Source of the DNA: Chloroflexota bacterium
GTDB taxonomy: Bacteria; Chloroflexota; Limnocylindria; Limnocylindrales; CSP1-4
NCBI GenBank assembly: GCA_003152995.1
Contig: PMBR01000134.1
Span: 1 to 41,325 of the forward strand
Length of the DNA: 41,325 bases
Reading direction: 5' to 3'
A program made the translations under genes and the position numbers. Under the pieces are notes generated by a model. It saw nothing but the letters and a program-made list of their open reading frames with translations. It had not been told where the DNA came from and searched no databases. This document shows positions 24,757 to 34,600 of this stretch, piece after piece. Numbering within the stretch: position 1 is the first letter of the stretch; each line of letters starts with the position of its first letter.

Positions 24757-26355
24757 ATGAGCGGTTCTGACGAGGAAACGCTGCCGACGTGCCCGAACGG
24801 CCATCCGGCCGTGTTCGCAGGGCAGCGTTTCTGCGAGGTCTGTCGCATGCCCATCGGGCCGGCTGAAGTCGCATCAGAGCCGGTCGTCCCGCCCCCGCCT
24901 CCGCCGCCCGCCTTCGCGCCGCTGTCAGAGCCGGTCGTCGCGCCCCCGCCTCCGCCGCCCGCCTTCGCGCCGCTGTCAGAGCCGGTCGTCGCGGGGCCCG
25001 TCGGCCGCAAAGGTAGCCGCTCCCAGCTGCCGATCCTGCTCGGCCTCGTCGTCTGCCTGGTCCTGGCGGCAGGCGCCGCTTTCGTCGTCGTCGGTCACCC
25101 GTTCGGCGGCGGCGCCACCTCGCCATCTCCCTCCACGGGCGAGGTCCTGACATCGCCGGACGTGACGGCGACCGCCACCACGGATGTGTCCCAGATCGCT
25201 ACGGCGACGCCGGAGTCCACCCCGGAGTCCACCGTTGCTCCGACTTCGACTGCCACCTCGGGCCTACCTGCCGGTCCTGCAAAGTGGGTCGCGGCAGGGT
25301 CTCTACATGCAGCCCGCGGCTCCACTCGGCTGCTGGTTCTCACGGACGGTCGCGCCCTCGTCGTCGGCGACGACAACTTCTGCGAACCGGGCCCGGCTTA
25401 TGACTCGAGCATGGCCACCGAGATCTGGGAGGCGAACAAGTGGGCTCTGACCGGAAGCCTCAACTCGCCCCGCGATGACTTCACAGCCCAGTCGTTGGCG
25501 AACGACCAGGTGCTCGTGGTCGGCGGCACGAATGTCGACACCATCTCCTTCTCGAGCACGAAGATCTGGAGTTCCAAGACTGGTACTTGGAGCGACTCGG
25601 GGCTCCTCGCGACAGCTCGCTCCTTTCCTGCGTCGGCCCTGCTCAAGGACGGCAGGGTCATTGTCATCGGCGGCGAGTATGTGAAGGATCCGGTCAACAC
25701 GACCCTCGCCGGCGCTGAAGTCTTCAGCCCGGCGACCGGCAAATGGACCAAGACGGGCTTGCTCAAGGTGGCCCGCAGCTCGGCCATGGCAGTGACGCTG
25801 TCCGACGGACGCGTTCTGGTCGCCGGCGGCTACACGGCCAAGAGCGCCCTGGCCGATTCCGAGATCTGGGATTCTGCGACCGGCGCATGGACGAGCGTCG
25901 GCGCCACCCCGATCTGGGGTGGAAGCATTCTCGTGCCGCTGTCGGACGGCGGAGCGCTGCTGGCCGGTGGCCAGGATTCGAACCTCAAGGGAGTCACTAC
26001 CGCGTACAGATTCGACCCGAAGACTGACAAGTGGGTGCCTTCCGCGAAGATGCTGACGGCGGCGTTCGACCGAGTCGCGGTGGTGCTGGCGAACGGCAAG
26101 GTACTCGTGGCCGGCGGTTTGCCCGGGAATCATAAAGCGGCGACAGCCGCCGCGGAGGTCTTCGATCCCGTGACCGGGACCTGGGCCGCCACGGCGCCGA
26201 TGCCGTCGGCTCGCGAGCAGTCGAAGGGCGTCCTTCTGCCGGACGGCTCGGTACTGATCGCCGGCGGCGACGCCGGTTACTCCCAGCCGCCAAGCACTCC
26301 GTGGTGCCCCAAATCGATCACCGACACGCTGCGCTACATTCCTGCGGTGCCCTGA
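24757..26355 (+). CDS. Membrane-anchored zinc-ribbon protein with Kelch-type beta-propeller
   Basis: 532 residues; TAGGAG precedes the ATG. A short zinc ribbon (C12, H16, C26, C29: CPNGHPAVF...CEVC) is followed by a Pro-rich linker with 17-residue repeats, one membrane helix (91-113) and a Ser/Thr/Pro linker (about 118-175). A propeller (about 180-525) shows seven copies of L-x-DGRVLVxGG-type strands with intervening T-G-x-W strands (TGTWSDSG, TGKWTKTG, TGAWTSVG), the Kelch/galactose-oxidase-like pattern. The galactose-oxidase copper residues are not apparent, so it is probably a binding propeller. It follows the zinc-ribbon peptidase in the same direction 158 bases on; the two may work together at the outer face of the membrane (inference). 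Confidence 0.87.
   Translation: MSGSDEETLPTCPNGHPAVFAGQRFCEVCRMPIGPAEVASEPVVPPPPPPPAFAPLSEPVVAPPPPPPAFAPLSEPVVAGPVGRKGSRSQLPILLGLVVCLVLAAGAAFVVVGHPFGGGATSPSPSTGEVLTSPDVTATATTDVSQIATATPESTPESTVAPTSTATSGLPAGPAKWVAAGSLHAARGSTRLLVLTDGRALVVGDDNFCEPGPAYDSSMATEIWEANKWALTGSLNSPRDDFTAQSLANDQVLVVGGTNVDTISFSSTKIWSSKTGTWSDSGLLATARSFPASALLKDGRVIVIGGEYVKDPVNTTLAGAEVFSPATGKWTKTGLLKVARSSAMAVTLSDGRVLVAGGYTAKSALADSEIWDSATGAWTSVGATPIWGGSILVPLSDGGALLAGGQDSNLKGVTTAYRFDPKTDKWVPSAKMLTAAFDRVAVVLANGKVLVAGGLPGNHKAATAAAEVFDPVTGTWAATAPMPSAREQSKGVLLPDGSVLIAGGDAGYSQPPSTPWCPKSITDTLRYIPAVP
24874..24993 (+). repeat. 51-bp in-frame tandem repeat (2.3 copies)
   Basis: Two nearly identical 51-bp units and a partial third, encoding SEPVVAPPPPPPAFAPL. 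This gives a flexible polyproline spacer between zinc ribbon and membrane helix. The high identity suggests recent expansion. Confidence 0.92.
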
Positions 26356-26421
26356 TCGACTCCGGCGGCATTGGAGCCGTCGGACGGCGATCGAGCCGCG
26401 GGCGAGGCGGCAGCCGAGACG

Positions 26422-26449
26422 GGTTGGCAGACCGAAAGGGCAGCCAACC
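26422..26449. terminator. Hairpin between convergent genes
   Basis: GGTTGGC (26422-26428) pairs with GCCAACC (26443-26449), flanked by further GGCGGC/GCCGCC arms. It lies in the 108-bp gap between the Kelch gene and the convergent methyltransferase. No T-run, so the call rests on position and symmetry. Confidence 0.45.
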
Positions 26450-26463
26450 GCCGCCCTCTGCAG

Positions 26464-27186
26464 CTAGAACGTCCGCGAGTAGAGCGCGTATCGGTAGTCG
26501 ACCACGAGCCCGTGGTGCTCGGCCAGCAGCTCGTCGGCCAGGTTCGGCGGGAACTCGAGCCGCACCACCCGCTCGAGATCCGCGCGGCCCGCGAAGCGCC
26601 ACTCGGACTGGATTCTGGTCAGGGCGAATCCAGCATCGCGCCAGAACTCCTCGACATCGTCTGGATTCCGTCCGCCGTCGAGTTCTGCGCGACGCAGCCA
26701 CGACGCGAACGTGCCGCTGCGGAGGTCGTTGTCGATGACGAACGCCGTTCCGCCTGGCCGTAGCACGCGCGCCATCTCACCGACGCCACGTTCGGAGTCA
26801 GGTCCCCAGAAGTAGGCGAATCGCGCGTGGACGATGTCGACCGAGGCGTCGCGAAGGGGGATCGACTCGGCCGAGCCAACGAGCACCGAAGCGTTCAGAA
26901 CGCCGAGCCGGGCGCATCGAGCCATCGCCATGAGCCGCGACTGGTCGTGTGGCTCGACCGCGAACACGTGCCGCGCGGTCGCCGCAAAGGCGGGCACGTG
27001 ATAGCCGGTCCCGGCTCCGAGATCGACGAGATCACGCCCCGCCCAGTCGGCGATATTGCGCATGGCGTCCTCGATCCGCCCTTCCGGATCGACCGCTCGG
27101 TTCTCGATCTCGTAGGTCTCCGGATCGCTCTGAATATTCAGCGATGGATGGACACCGGGCAGCCAGTCGCGAGAAGGCGTCGTCAT
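26464..27186 (-). CDS. Class I SAM-dependent methyltransferase
   Basis: 240 residues. Motif I is LVDLGAGTGYHVPAFA (about 53-68), the acidic end of beta-2 is VFAVEPHDQS, motif II/III is VGSAESIPLRDASVDIVHARF, and the post-I strand is LRPGGTAFVIDND. This is the layout of the methyltransf_11 group of small-molecule methyltransferases. The C-terminal part (EEFWRDAGF, VVRLEFPPNLADELLAEH) is characteristic of uncharacterised members that act on small substrates. No ribosome site is strong at the ATG at 27186. It is convergent with the Kelch gene; nothing nearby suggests a substrate. Confidence 0.88.
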   Translation of the reverse strand: MTTPSRDWLPGVHPSLNIQSDPETYEIENRAVDPEGRIEDAMRNIADWAGRDLVDLGAGTGYHVPAFAATARHVFAVEPHDQSRLMAMARCARLGVLNASVLVGSAESIPLRDASVDIVHARFAYFWGPDSERGVGEMARVLRPGGTAFVIDNDLRSGTFASWLRRAELDGGRNPDDVEEFWRDAGFALTRIQSEWRFAGRADLERVVRLEFPPNLADELLAEHHGLVVDYRYALYSRTF

Positions 27187-27353
27187 GCAGGCGATTCTGA
27201 CGCAACCCCGGGCGGGCCGTTATCGCGTCGACGATTGTCGGGAAGGCGCGGGGTGGGGGAGTCGAGCCTGGGTCGCCAACCGCCGGAACCCGTCGCCGTC
27301 GCCGATCAAGGCTGCCGACGCGGCCCGAGAGGACGCGCCTGCGGCAAGGGGAG

Positions 27354-27428
27354 TGGAGCCGCCTCAGGGACTCGAACCCTGGACCTGTTGTTTACGAAAC
27401 AACTGCTCTACCACTGAGCTAAGGCGGC
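27354..27428 (-). tRNA. tRNA-Thr (anticodon CGT)
   Basis: Reading the minus strand, acceptor GCCGCCT pairs with AGGCGGC. The D arm is GCTCAGTGGTAGAGC, the anticodon stem GTTGT/ACAAC encloses TTCGTAA with anticodon CGT, the variable loop is AGGTC and the T arm is CAGGG-TTCGAGT-CCCTG. The discriminator is T and CCA is encoded. All four stems are complete. It reads codon ACG. Confidence 0.95.
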
Positions 27429-27556
27429 GCGAGCGGGATGGTATCACGACCGCTCGACGCCATCGAACCTCGCGACGCCGGAGCGAGTCCAGTAAGCGAG
27501 TAATCGTGGCCTGATTGGGGGGAGCTTTGGACTGCTCCGGTGGGTAGGATGTGCGC

Positions 27557-29704
27557 ATGAAGATCCCCGCCCGGCTCCGCTCGTTCATTTGGCCCGCGTT
27601 CCTGGCCGGAGCGCTGTTGCTGCTGGTTGCCCCGGCCGCCCTGGCCCAGCCCCCGAAGCTGACGGATCAGGTCACGGACCAGACCGGAACCATTGGGTCG
27701 GGCAAGGCGGCGGTCGAGGATTCGCTCGCCAATCTGCTCGATAGAGCCAACGTCCAGCTATGGGTCGTCTTCGTCTCGACCACCGACGGCAGCACGGCGC
27801 AGGACTTCGCGCGCTCGACCTACGAATCCAACGGCCTGGGCGGGAACGACATGGTTCTGCTGGTTGCGGTGAACGACCACCGCTACGGCTGGTGGGAGGA
27901 CACTCGAGCTGGGTCGAGCGACACCGGCAACGCCACCGGCCTCCCCGGAACCACGATCGACTCCCTGGGCAGCGACAACCTGGACCCGAGCTTCAAGCAG
28001 GGCGACTACTCGGGGGGTGTCGTCAACTTCGCCAACGCGCTCCAGCAGGCCGTGGTATCGGGTTCGAAACCTTCCGCGGTGGCCACGGGCACCGGCAGCT
28101 CAGCGCCGGGCGGCACGACCTCGTCCGGCGGCGATCTCGGCGGCCTCCTGCTCTTCCTGGGCGTGATTCTCGTATTCATCGGTGTGGTCGTCGTCATCGT
28201 GCGGCTGCGGGCGTGGCGGTTGTCCCACCTCAGCGCGGAAGAGCGCGACAGGCAGACCGGCGACCTGGCGCGTCAGGCCAACAAGCTTCTGGTCGACACG
28301 GACGACGCCATCACTGCGGCCAAGCAGGAGCTCGGCTTCGCCCAGGCCGAGTTCTCGGACGCCGACTGCGCGCCCTTCGCGACCGCCCTCGACAAGGCCC
28401 AGGACGAACTCAAGCAGGCGTTCACGCTGCGCCAGCAGCTCGACGATGCCACGCCTGAGGATCCGCCGACCAAGATCCAGATGTACAACTCGATCATCGC
28501 CCACTGTCAGACGGCGGGCGCCGTGATCGACGAGCAGCACAAGCGACTGCAGGCGCTGCGCGACCTGGAGAAGACCGCTCCGGCGGCCCTCGCGAGTCTG
28601 GACAAGGCGATCGACGATCTGCAGGCGCGGCTGCCGGCGATCAACGCGGCGATGCAGACCCTCTCGGGCTACGCGCCGGCGAGCTGGGCTTCGGTCAAGG
28701 GCAACCCCGAGGAGGCCGACAAGCGCGGCGCCTTTGCCGAGGATCAGATCAGGAAGGGCAAGGCCGCGCTGGCACAAACGCCCCCGAACAACGTCGACGC
28801 GGCCAGTGCGGCGCGGGCGGCCCAGGAATCCGTTGCCCAGGCCAACCAACTCCTCGACGCGGTCGAGACCCAAGCCACGGCTCTCGAGGACGCGCGGTCG
28901 AAACTGGCCGGTGAGCTGGCCGCGGCGCAGGCGGACATCGAGGCGGCCAAAGCCGCTGCCAATGCCGCTGCGAATGCCGGGGCGGCCGATCCGACGCTCG
29001 CCGGTCAGCTGGCCCAGGCCACGACCCTTCTCGCGCAGGTACAGGCCCAGGCCGCGGCCGCGCCGCCGGATCCGATCGCGGCTCTCAAGGCCGCGCAGAG
29101 TGCGCACGCGACGGCCGACACGGTCCTCGCCGGCGAGCGCGAGGCCTCGGAACAGAAGGCTCGCAACCAGGCCGCCTTCACCGCCGCGCGAGTGTCGGCT
29201 GCCTCGAGCATCGCCCAGGCCGACGGCTTCCTGACCGCCCGGCGCAGCGCCATCGGGACCTCGGCCCGCACCCGGCTGGTGGAAGCCCAACGCCATCTCG
29301 CGCAGGCGGACGCGATGGCCTCGACGGACCTGGCCGGCGCCGCCAACGAAGCACGCACGGCCGACAGCATGGCCGACGATGCCTACAGCCAGGCCCAGTC
29401 GGACTTCGGCGGACTGGGCGGTGGCGGCGGAATGGGCGGCGGCTACGGCCCGGGCGGGGGCGGCGGTTCGAACCTGGCCGGCTCGATCCTGGGCGGAATC
29501 ATCGGCGGTGTCATTGCCGGCGGCGGACGCCGCGGCGGTGGCTTCGGCGGTGGCTTCGGCGGCACGCCGTGGGGTTCCGGCGGCGGATGGACCGGCGGCG
29601 GTGGCGGCGGATTCGGAGGCTTCGGCGGCGGTGGCCACGGAGGTGGCGGCGGCTGGAGCGGAGGTGGTGGTGGCGGTGGCCACGGAGGCGGCGGCGGCTG
29701 GTAG
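27557..29704 (+). CDS. TPM-domain membrane protein with long coiled-coil and Gly-rich tail
   Basis: 715 residues from ATG at 27557 (a GTG two codons upstream is possible). Signal peptide (MKIPARLRSFIWPAFLAGALLLL..., cleavage after ALA), then a TPM domain (about 35-170: QTGTIGSGKAAVEDSLANLL, VQLWVVFVSTTDG, LVAVNDHRYGWWED). TPM domains occur in TLP18.3/Psb32 phosphatase-like and envelope proteins. One membrane helix (about 195-220) is followed by an Ala/Glu-rich helical region (230-620) and about 90 residues of nearly pure Gly with Trp and His. The PspA gene follows 75 bases on; the two probably act together in envelope maintenance (known association of the families). Whether the TPM domain has catalytic activity here is unknown. 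Confidence 0.88.
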   Translation: MKIPARLRSFIWPAFLAGALLLLVAPAALAQPPKLTDQVTDQTGTIGSGKAAVEDSLANLLDRANVQLWVVFVSTTDGSTAQDFARSTYESNGLGGNDMVLLVAVNDHRYGWWEDTRAGSSDTGNATGLPGTTIDSLGSDNLDPSFKQGDYSGGVVNFANALQQAVVSGSKPSAVATGTGSSAPGGTTSSGGDLGGLLLFLGVILVFIGVVVVIVRLRAWRLSHLSAEERDRQTGDLARQANKLLVDTDDAITAAKQELGFAQAEFSDADCAPFATALDKAQDELKQAFTLRQQLDDATPEDPPTKIQMYNSIIAHCQTAGAVIDEQHKRLQALRDLEKTAPAALASLDKAIDDLQARLPAINAAMQTLSGYAPASWASVKGNPEEADKRGAFAEDQIRKGKAALAQTPPNNVDAASAARAAQESVAQANQLLDAVETQATALEDARSKLAGELAAAQADIEAAKAAANAAANAGAADPTLAGQLAQATTLLAQVQAQAAAAPPDPIAALKAAQSAHATADTVLAGEREASEQKARNQAAFTAARVSAASSIAQADGFLTARRSAIGTSARTRLVEAQRHLAQADAMASTDLAGAANEARTADSMADDAYSQAQSDFGGLGGGGGMGGGYGPGGGGGSNLAGSILGGIIGGVIAGGGRRGGGFGGGFGGTPWGSGGGWTGGGGGGFGGFGGGGHGGGGGWSGGGGGGGHGGGGGW

Positions 29705-29779
29705 AACTCGCGGCCTCAGCACCTGCGGCGCATAGACTTACGTTCAACAGTCCAGACGATTTGAAGGGAGATCCAATCG

Positions 29780-30493
29780 ATGGCTCAGACGACGATCCTC
29801 GGGCGTGTCGGACAGCTGCTTCGGGCGAATATCAACTCCATGCTCGATGGCGCCGAAGACCCGGAGAAGATGCTCGACCAGCTGGTTCGGGACTTCACCA
29901 ACAACATGAGCGATGCGGAGGACGCAGTCGCCCAGACCATCGGCAACCTGCGCATGGTCCAGGACGATGCAAAGGAAGCCCACGACGCCGCAATCGACTG
30001 GGGCAACAAGGCTGCCGTCGCATCCAAGAAGGCCGACGAATTGCGAGCGGCCGGCAGCACCTCCGACGCCGACAAGTTCGACAGCCTGGCCAAGCTGGCG
30101 CTTGGTCGCCAGATCAGTTTCGAGACCCAGGGCCAGACCTTCGACACTCAAATCGCGCAGCAATCCGCGCTGGTCGACCAGCTCAAGGACGGCCTCAACA
30201 AGATGGCCGTGCGGCGTGATGAGCTGGTCCAGAAGCGCGACGAGCTGGTCGCTCGGGCCAAGATGGCGAAGGCCCAGACGCAGGTTCAGACGACGCTCAA
30301 GAACGTGTCCGTCATGGACCCGACGAGCGAACTGAGCCAGTACGAGGACAAGGTCCGGCACCAGGAGGCGATGGCCCAGGGCCTGGCCGAGGTGAACGCC
30401 AACTCCGTCGACGACCAGTTTGCGTCGCTACAGGGCGACGAGGACTCAGCCGAAGTGGATGCTCGGCTGGCGGCCCTCAAGGCGGCCAAGTAG
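29780..30493 (+). CDS. pspA: PspA/IM30 family membrane-stress protein
   Basis: 237 residues, close to the family norm (about 222). Starts with an amphipathic helix (ILGRVGQLLRANINSMLDGA), then EDPEKMLDQLVRDF, the family's diagnostic N-terminal signature, and long coiled-coil helices (about 30-190). PspA-type proteins bind stressed membrane and oligomerise into ESCRT-III-like assemblies. AAGGGAG precedes the ATG. It follows the TPM-domain gene in an apparent operon and is closed by a hairpin at 30526. No PspF/B/C homologues are in the window, so control is probably by another route. Confidence 0.95.
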   Translation: MAQTTILGRVGQLLRANINSMLDGAEDPEKMLDQLVRDFTNNMSDAEDAVAQTIGNLRMVQDDAKEAHDAAIDWGNKAAVASKKADELRAAGSTSDADKFDSLAKLALGRQISFETQGQTFDTQIAQQSALVDQLKDGLNKMAVRRDELVQKRDELVARAKMAKAQTQVQTTLKNVSVMDPTSELSQYEDKVRHQEAMAQGLAEVNANSVDDQFASLQGDEDSAEVDARLAALKAAK

Positions 30494-30525
30494 GTCGTAG
30501 CCGCACCCGTATCGTCCCGATTTCC

Positions 30526-30550
30526 GACGGGGCAGGTCGTCTGCCCCGTC
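30526..30550. terminator. Bidirectional hairpin between pspA and the small gene
   Basis: GACGGGGCAG pairs perfectly with CTGCCCCGTC around the loop GTCGT, centred in the 63-bp gap between two convergent genes. No T-run. Confidence 0.6.
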
Positions 30551-30556
30551 CGGCGG

Positions 30557-30841
30557 TCAGCGGGTCGCGGCCAGCGAGCGGAGCGCGGCTGCCTCGCCTG
30601 TCAGAACCCCGGCCCGCCACTCCAGGTATTGGGCGTGGCGAGTCAGCTCGTCAGGCGAGGCGTCGGCCGTCGTCCTCGTCGCCTCGGCGCCGCGGCAGTC
30701 CTGCGGGAGCTCACCACTGTCGTGGATTGGAATGAACGCCGGCGCGTCCGCGCCGACCGGTTCGGCGGCGGGCGCCTCTCCGCCCATGGCCTGGGCGATT
30801 GCCTCTTCGAGGTGCTGTTCCTTCAACTCTGCAACGTCCAT
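30557..30841 (-). CDS. Small acidic hypothetical protein
   Basis: 94 residues, no membrane segment. Helical N-terminus (MDVAELKEQHLEEAIAQAMGG), Ala/Pro-rich middle, then DELTRHAQYLEWRAGVLTGEAAALRSL, a helix with conserved-looking Tyr/Trp/Arg. GGGAG six bases upstream of the ATG supports translation. I do not recognise the family. It lies downstream of the NarL-type regulator on the same strand, 183 bases away, so it may belong to that transcript. Confidence 0.6.
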   Translation of the reverse strand: MDVAELKEQHLEEAIAQAMGGEAPAAEPVGADAPAFIPIHDSGELPQDCRGAEATRTTADASPDELTRHAQYLEWRAGVLTGEAAALRSLAATR

Positions 30842-31024
30842 CTTCGTCTCCCTGACGCTCGCCGTGATGCCGGGCCAATGGCGAACGGTCCTTCAGATGG
30901 CGCGGCCTGGTCCCCAGACTGCGCTTGCGGAGCCGACGGCGAGAGGATGGAAACCCTCGGTGTCATCGCCGAGTGAGATATGGTCGGGTGAGCGTGGCGC
31001 CGCGGCCAGCTCGCGACCGCCTGG

Positions 31025-31633
31025 CTAGCGATCTCCCTCGATCCAGCCCTGCCGTTGGGCCACGCGTACCAGCGAGGTCCGGCTCGTCACGTCGTAGCGG
31101 TCGAACATCCGCCGGAGCTGGCTCTCGACCGTCTTCACTCGAAGGGACAGGCGTTCGGCGATCTCGGAGTTGGCCTGGCCTTCGGCTACCAGCGCCAGGA
31201 TTTGGGCCTCGCGCGGCGTCGGCGGGCGTAGCGCCGTACGCACGGCTCGGCGGACGTCGTCGGGGAAGGCCGTGCCTCCGGCGGCAACCGACCGCACGGC
31301 CTTGAGGACCTGCTCGATCGTGGCCATTTTCGAGAGGTAGCCTTTCGCCCCGTGTTCGACTGCGGCGACGTAGTAGCTCGGGTACGAGTACGCGCTCAGC
31401 ATGATGAATGCCGGGCCGGGTGTGTGACGGGCGAGAACCTCGAGGCCGTCCACGGTCCCCGCCAGCCGGATGTCGCACAGGATGACGTCGGGCGATTGCG
31501 TTTGGATCAGGCGATCGGCGGAGACGCTGTCCGGCGCCGTCCCGACAACGGTCACGTCGAGTTCGCCCCGCAGAAGAGCCGCGAGCCCTTCGGCGATGGC
31601 GGGATGATCCTCGATGATCGCGAGCCGGATCAC
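31025..31633 (-). CDS. NarL/LuxR-type response regulator
   Basis: 202 residues, GTG start overlapping the kinase stop by four bases (GTGA), so translationally coupled. Receiver (1-118): E8-D9 pocket, phospho-acceptor D54 in VILCDIRLAG, S80, K102 in YLSKMA. LuxR helix-turn-helix (about 138-200): PTPREAQILALVAEGQANSEIAERLSLRVKTVESQ (split: TPREAQIL and KTVESQLRRMF). The linker is short. Partner of the fused CheB/CheR kinase upstream. Target genes unknown; the small gene at 30557 and the divergent secreted protein are neighbours. Confidence 0.93.
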   Translation of the reverse strand: MIRLAIIEDHPAIAEGLAALLRGELDVTVVGTAPDSVSADRLIQTQSPDVILCDIRLAGTVDGLEVLARHTPGPAFIMLSAYSYPSYYVAAVEHGAKGYLSKMATIEQVLKAVRSVAAGGTAFPDDVRRAVRTALRPPTPREAQILALVAEGQANSEIAERLSLRVKTVESQLRRMFDRYDVTSRTSLVRVAQRQGWIEGDR

Positions 31634-34600
31634 GTTCCAGCCTTGGCCGCCGGGTGCGCTACCCGAGCCTTGGATTTGCCGAGTGGGAGTCGTACGACGA
31701 TCGTCGTTCCTTCAGCCAGGCTCGACTCGGCTTCGATCGTTCCGCCGTGCGCGGTCACTATCTCGCGCGCGAGGTAGAGCCCGAGACCGAGCCCCGCCGA
31801 CGGCTTGTGGCCGAGCCGCGTATAGGGTTGGAACAGCAACGGCATCAAGCTCGGGGCGATCCCGGGGCCGTGGTCGCAGACTTCCACGACGGCGACCGAG
31901 CCGGTCCGACGCACTGTTACGTCTATGGTCGGCGACGTGGCCGCGTGCTCGACGGCGTTTGCGAGAAGATTGGCGAACACCTGCCCCAGACGACCGGCAT
32001 CCGCCTGGATGAGTATCGGCCCGGGAGGCGGAGAAACCCGGATCTCGGGGGCCTTCGGTAGTGCTTCGGCGACCTCGACGGCATCGTGCACGACCTCGAG
32101 GAGATTGATCGGCGCGAGGGATAGCTGAAATCGACCGGCCTGGATGCGGCTCACGTCGAAGAGGCGTTCGATGAGCACCCCGATGTTCCTGGTCTGGACG
32201 AGGGCCCGGTCCGTATAGGTTCGGGCCTGCGCCGAACTGGTTGGGCCGAGGTTGCGCTCCACGAGCTGGAGGTATCCGTGGAGGGCGGCCACCGGGGTTT
32301 TGAGCTCGTGGCCCGCGGCGGCCATCAACCGCTCCAGGCTCAGCCGCATCGTCCGCTCGGACAGATCGCGGATCGCGATTACCCCGCCCCAGGTCCGGTC
32401 CTCGGCGGTCAGCGGCTCTGCCACGGCCTCGAACCAACGACGCTTTCCCCCCGGCCTGGCCACCGCGAACTCCATCCGGAATCGTTCCCCCCGGGCGGCG
32501 CGCTGCTGCGGCCGGTCGGCCGGCGGAATCGGGAGGCCGGCGGCGTCCTCGGACTCGATCTCGGCATCGCCACCGAAGAGCCGATCGTACGCGTCGTTGG
32601 TCGCCACGATCCGGCCTTCATGGTCGACCGCCACGACCGCATCGCCGAGGCTGGCCATGATCGATTGGAGGCGATCGTGCTCCTCCTGGAGGCTCAGCCT
32701 CTGCTGCTCGAGCGCCACCGTCTGGACACTGAGTTCCTCGGTGCGCGTGGCCAGGTCTTCGTTCGCGACTCGCAGCTCCTCGACGCTCGCCGTCAGCTCC
32801 TCGTTGAGGGTTTCGAGTTCTTCGTTTGTGGCCTGGAACTCCTCGTTTACAGTTTCAACTTCCTCGCGAGTGGCCTGCGCGTCCTCGCTGGCCAGAAGCA
32901 TCGCTTCGTTGCCGACCCGAAGCTCGGCGACCAGAGCCGTCAGCTCCTCGTTCGCTCGAAGGAGCCGGCCGTTCGTCGCAACCGCCTTGTCGAGTCGCTG
33001 CTTCGTCCGGATCTCGGCGCGGCGTTCTTGTTCCGGCCTCGTCACGTCCGTCAGTTCGACGACGACGCCTTCGATGGCATGCGTCTCGACACGGTAGGGG
33101 CGGACCGTGGCTGCCACGAAATGGGCCGTCTCGCTGGCGGCATCGGTGGGCTCGACCTCGAACACGGCTGAGGTGGTCTTGCCGCTCAGCGCGGCATCGA
33201 TCGCGGCACGGATCGCGCTGGGCGGAAGAACCTCCGCGAGGTGGATGAAATCCTGGTCGTAGGCGGTTCCGTGGATCCCGAGCATTTGGCGTGCCGCGGA
33301 GTTGATGCGCACGATGTAATAGCGCGGATCGACCACAACGATGCCGACACTAAGGTCGAGGAGCAGGCTATCCGCCGACGACGACGAGTCCGCCACGCGC
33401 TGCACGTCGCGATGCGTCACTCGGATGGCCTTGTCGAGCTGGGATTCTCCGCTCCGGCGCAGGCGTAGCAGGGCGGGTCGCATCGGTGGCATCGCGTAGT
33501 TCCCAGGCAGCCGCCGGTAGACTCGCAGATGTCCTTGCTCCGTCTCGAATGGCTCCGGCAGGGCCATGACCGTCTCGGAAGGCCCAAGCGCCAAGCGACC
33601 GCCGGGCCGTAACGAGAATGCGAAAGTCTCGAGCGCGATCCGCTGCATTGCCGTGTTGAAGTAGATCAGGACGTTCCGGCAGAGGAGTAGATCGATCCGA
33701 GGGAATGGCGCTCGCTCGCCGAGATCGTGCTCGCCGAAGACCATGAGGGCACGTAGCCGTTTGGCGACCTCGTAGCCGCCGTCCGATTTCAGGAAGTAGC
33801 GGTCCCGAGCGCCTGCAGGCAAGCCCTTGAGGGCGGTCGGCGGATAAATCCCCCGGCGGGCGAAGGCGACCCCCTCACGGTCGATGTCTGTCGCGAAGAT
33901 CCTGATGTCCGGCCACGGGTGATCCTCGCCGAGCGCTTCGGCCACGATGATGGCCAGGGAATACGCCTCCTCGCCGGTCGAGCAACCGGCCGACCAGAGG
34001 CGCACTTCCCGCCGATCTCGCCTGGCCTCCGCGATCAACTCGGGCAGGACGTGTTCGCGCAGGTAGTCGAAGAGCTTTGGGTCCCGGAAGAACTCAGTGA
34101 CCTTGATCAGAAGGCTGTTGACCAGTCGCGCGTATTCCTCTGGGTCGGACTCCAGATAGGCCGCATAGCCGCCCAGCGTGGGATGGGCTGTGGCATTCAT
34201 GCGGCCGCGTAGCCGCCGCATGATCGTGGCCGGCTTGTAGCTGCCGAAATCTATGCCGCTTCGCTCGTGGATCCGTTCCAGGAGCTCGCGGAGCTCTTCG
34301 TGGTCGGACCCGTCCGCCGGTCGATTGCCGGCCGCCAGGAGGTCGCACAGGACCGATCCGATCGAATCGAGATCCGCCGTCGCGTCTACCAGGGACGGAG
34401 CGATCGAGCTCGGCATGGAGGGGAACATCGCCGTCGCGGGGTTCTCGATGACGACCGTTCCGCCGGCCTGCTTGACGTGCCAGGCGCCCGCGGATCCGTC
34501 GGATCCGCTGCCCGTGAGGATCACTGCGATGAGCCCGGGACCGAAGACGGTGGCCGCACTCTCGAACAGCACGTCGATGGAGGGCGCGACGGCACCGGGC

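Noticed and set aside
28100-29722. 540-codon minus-strand frame
   Set aside because: Antisense to the TPM-domain gene, with no recognisable domain; an artefact of the Gly/Ala-rich sense strand.
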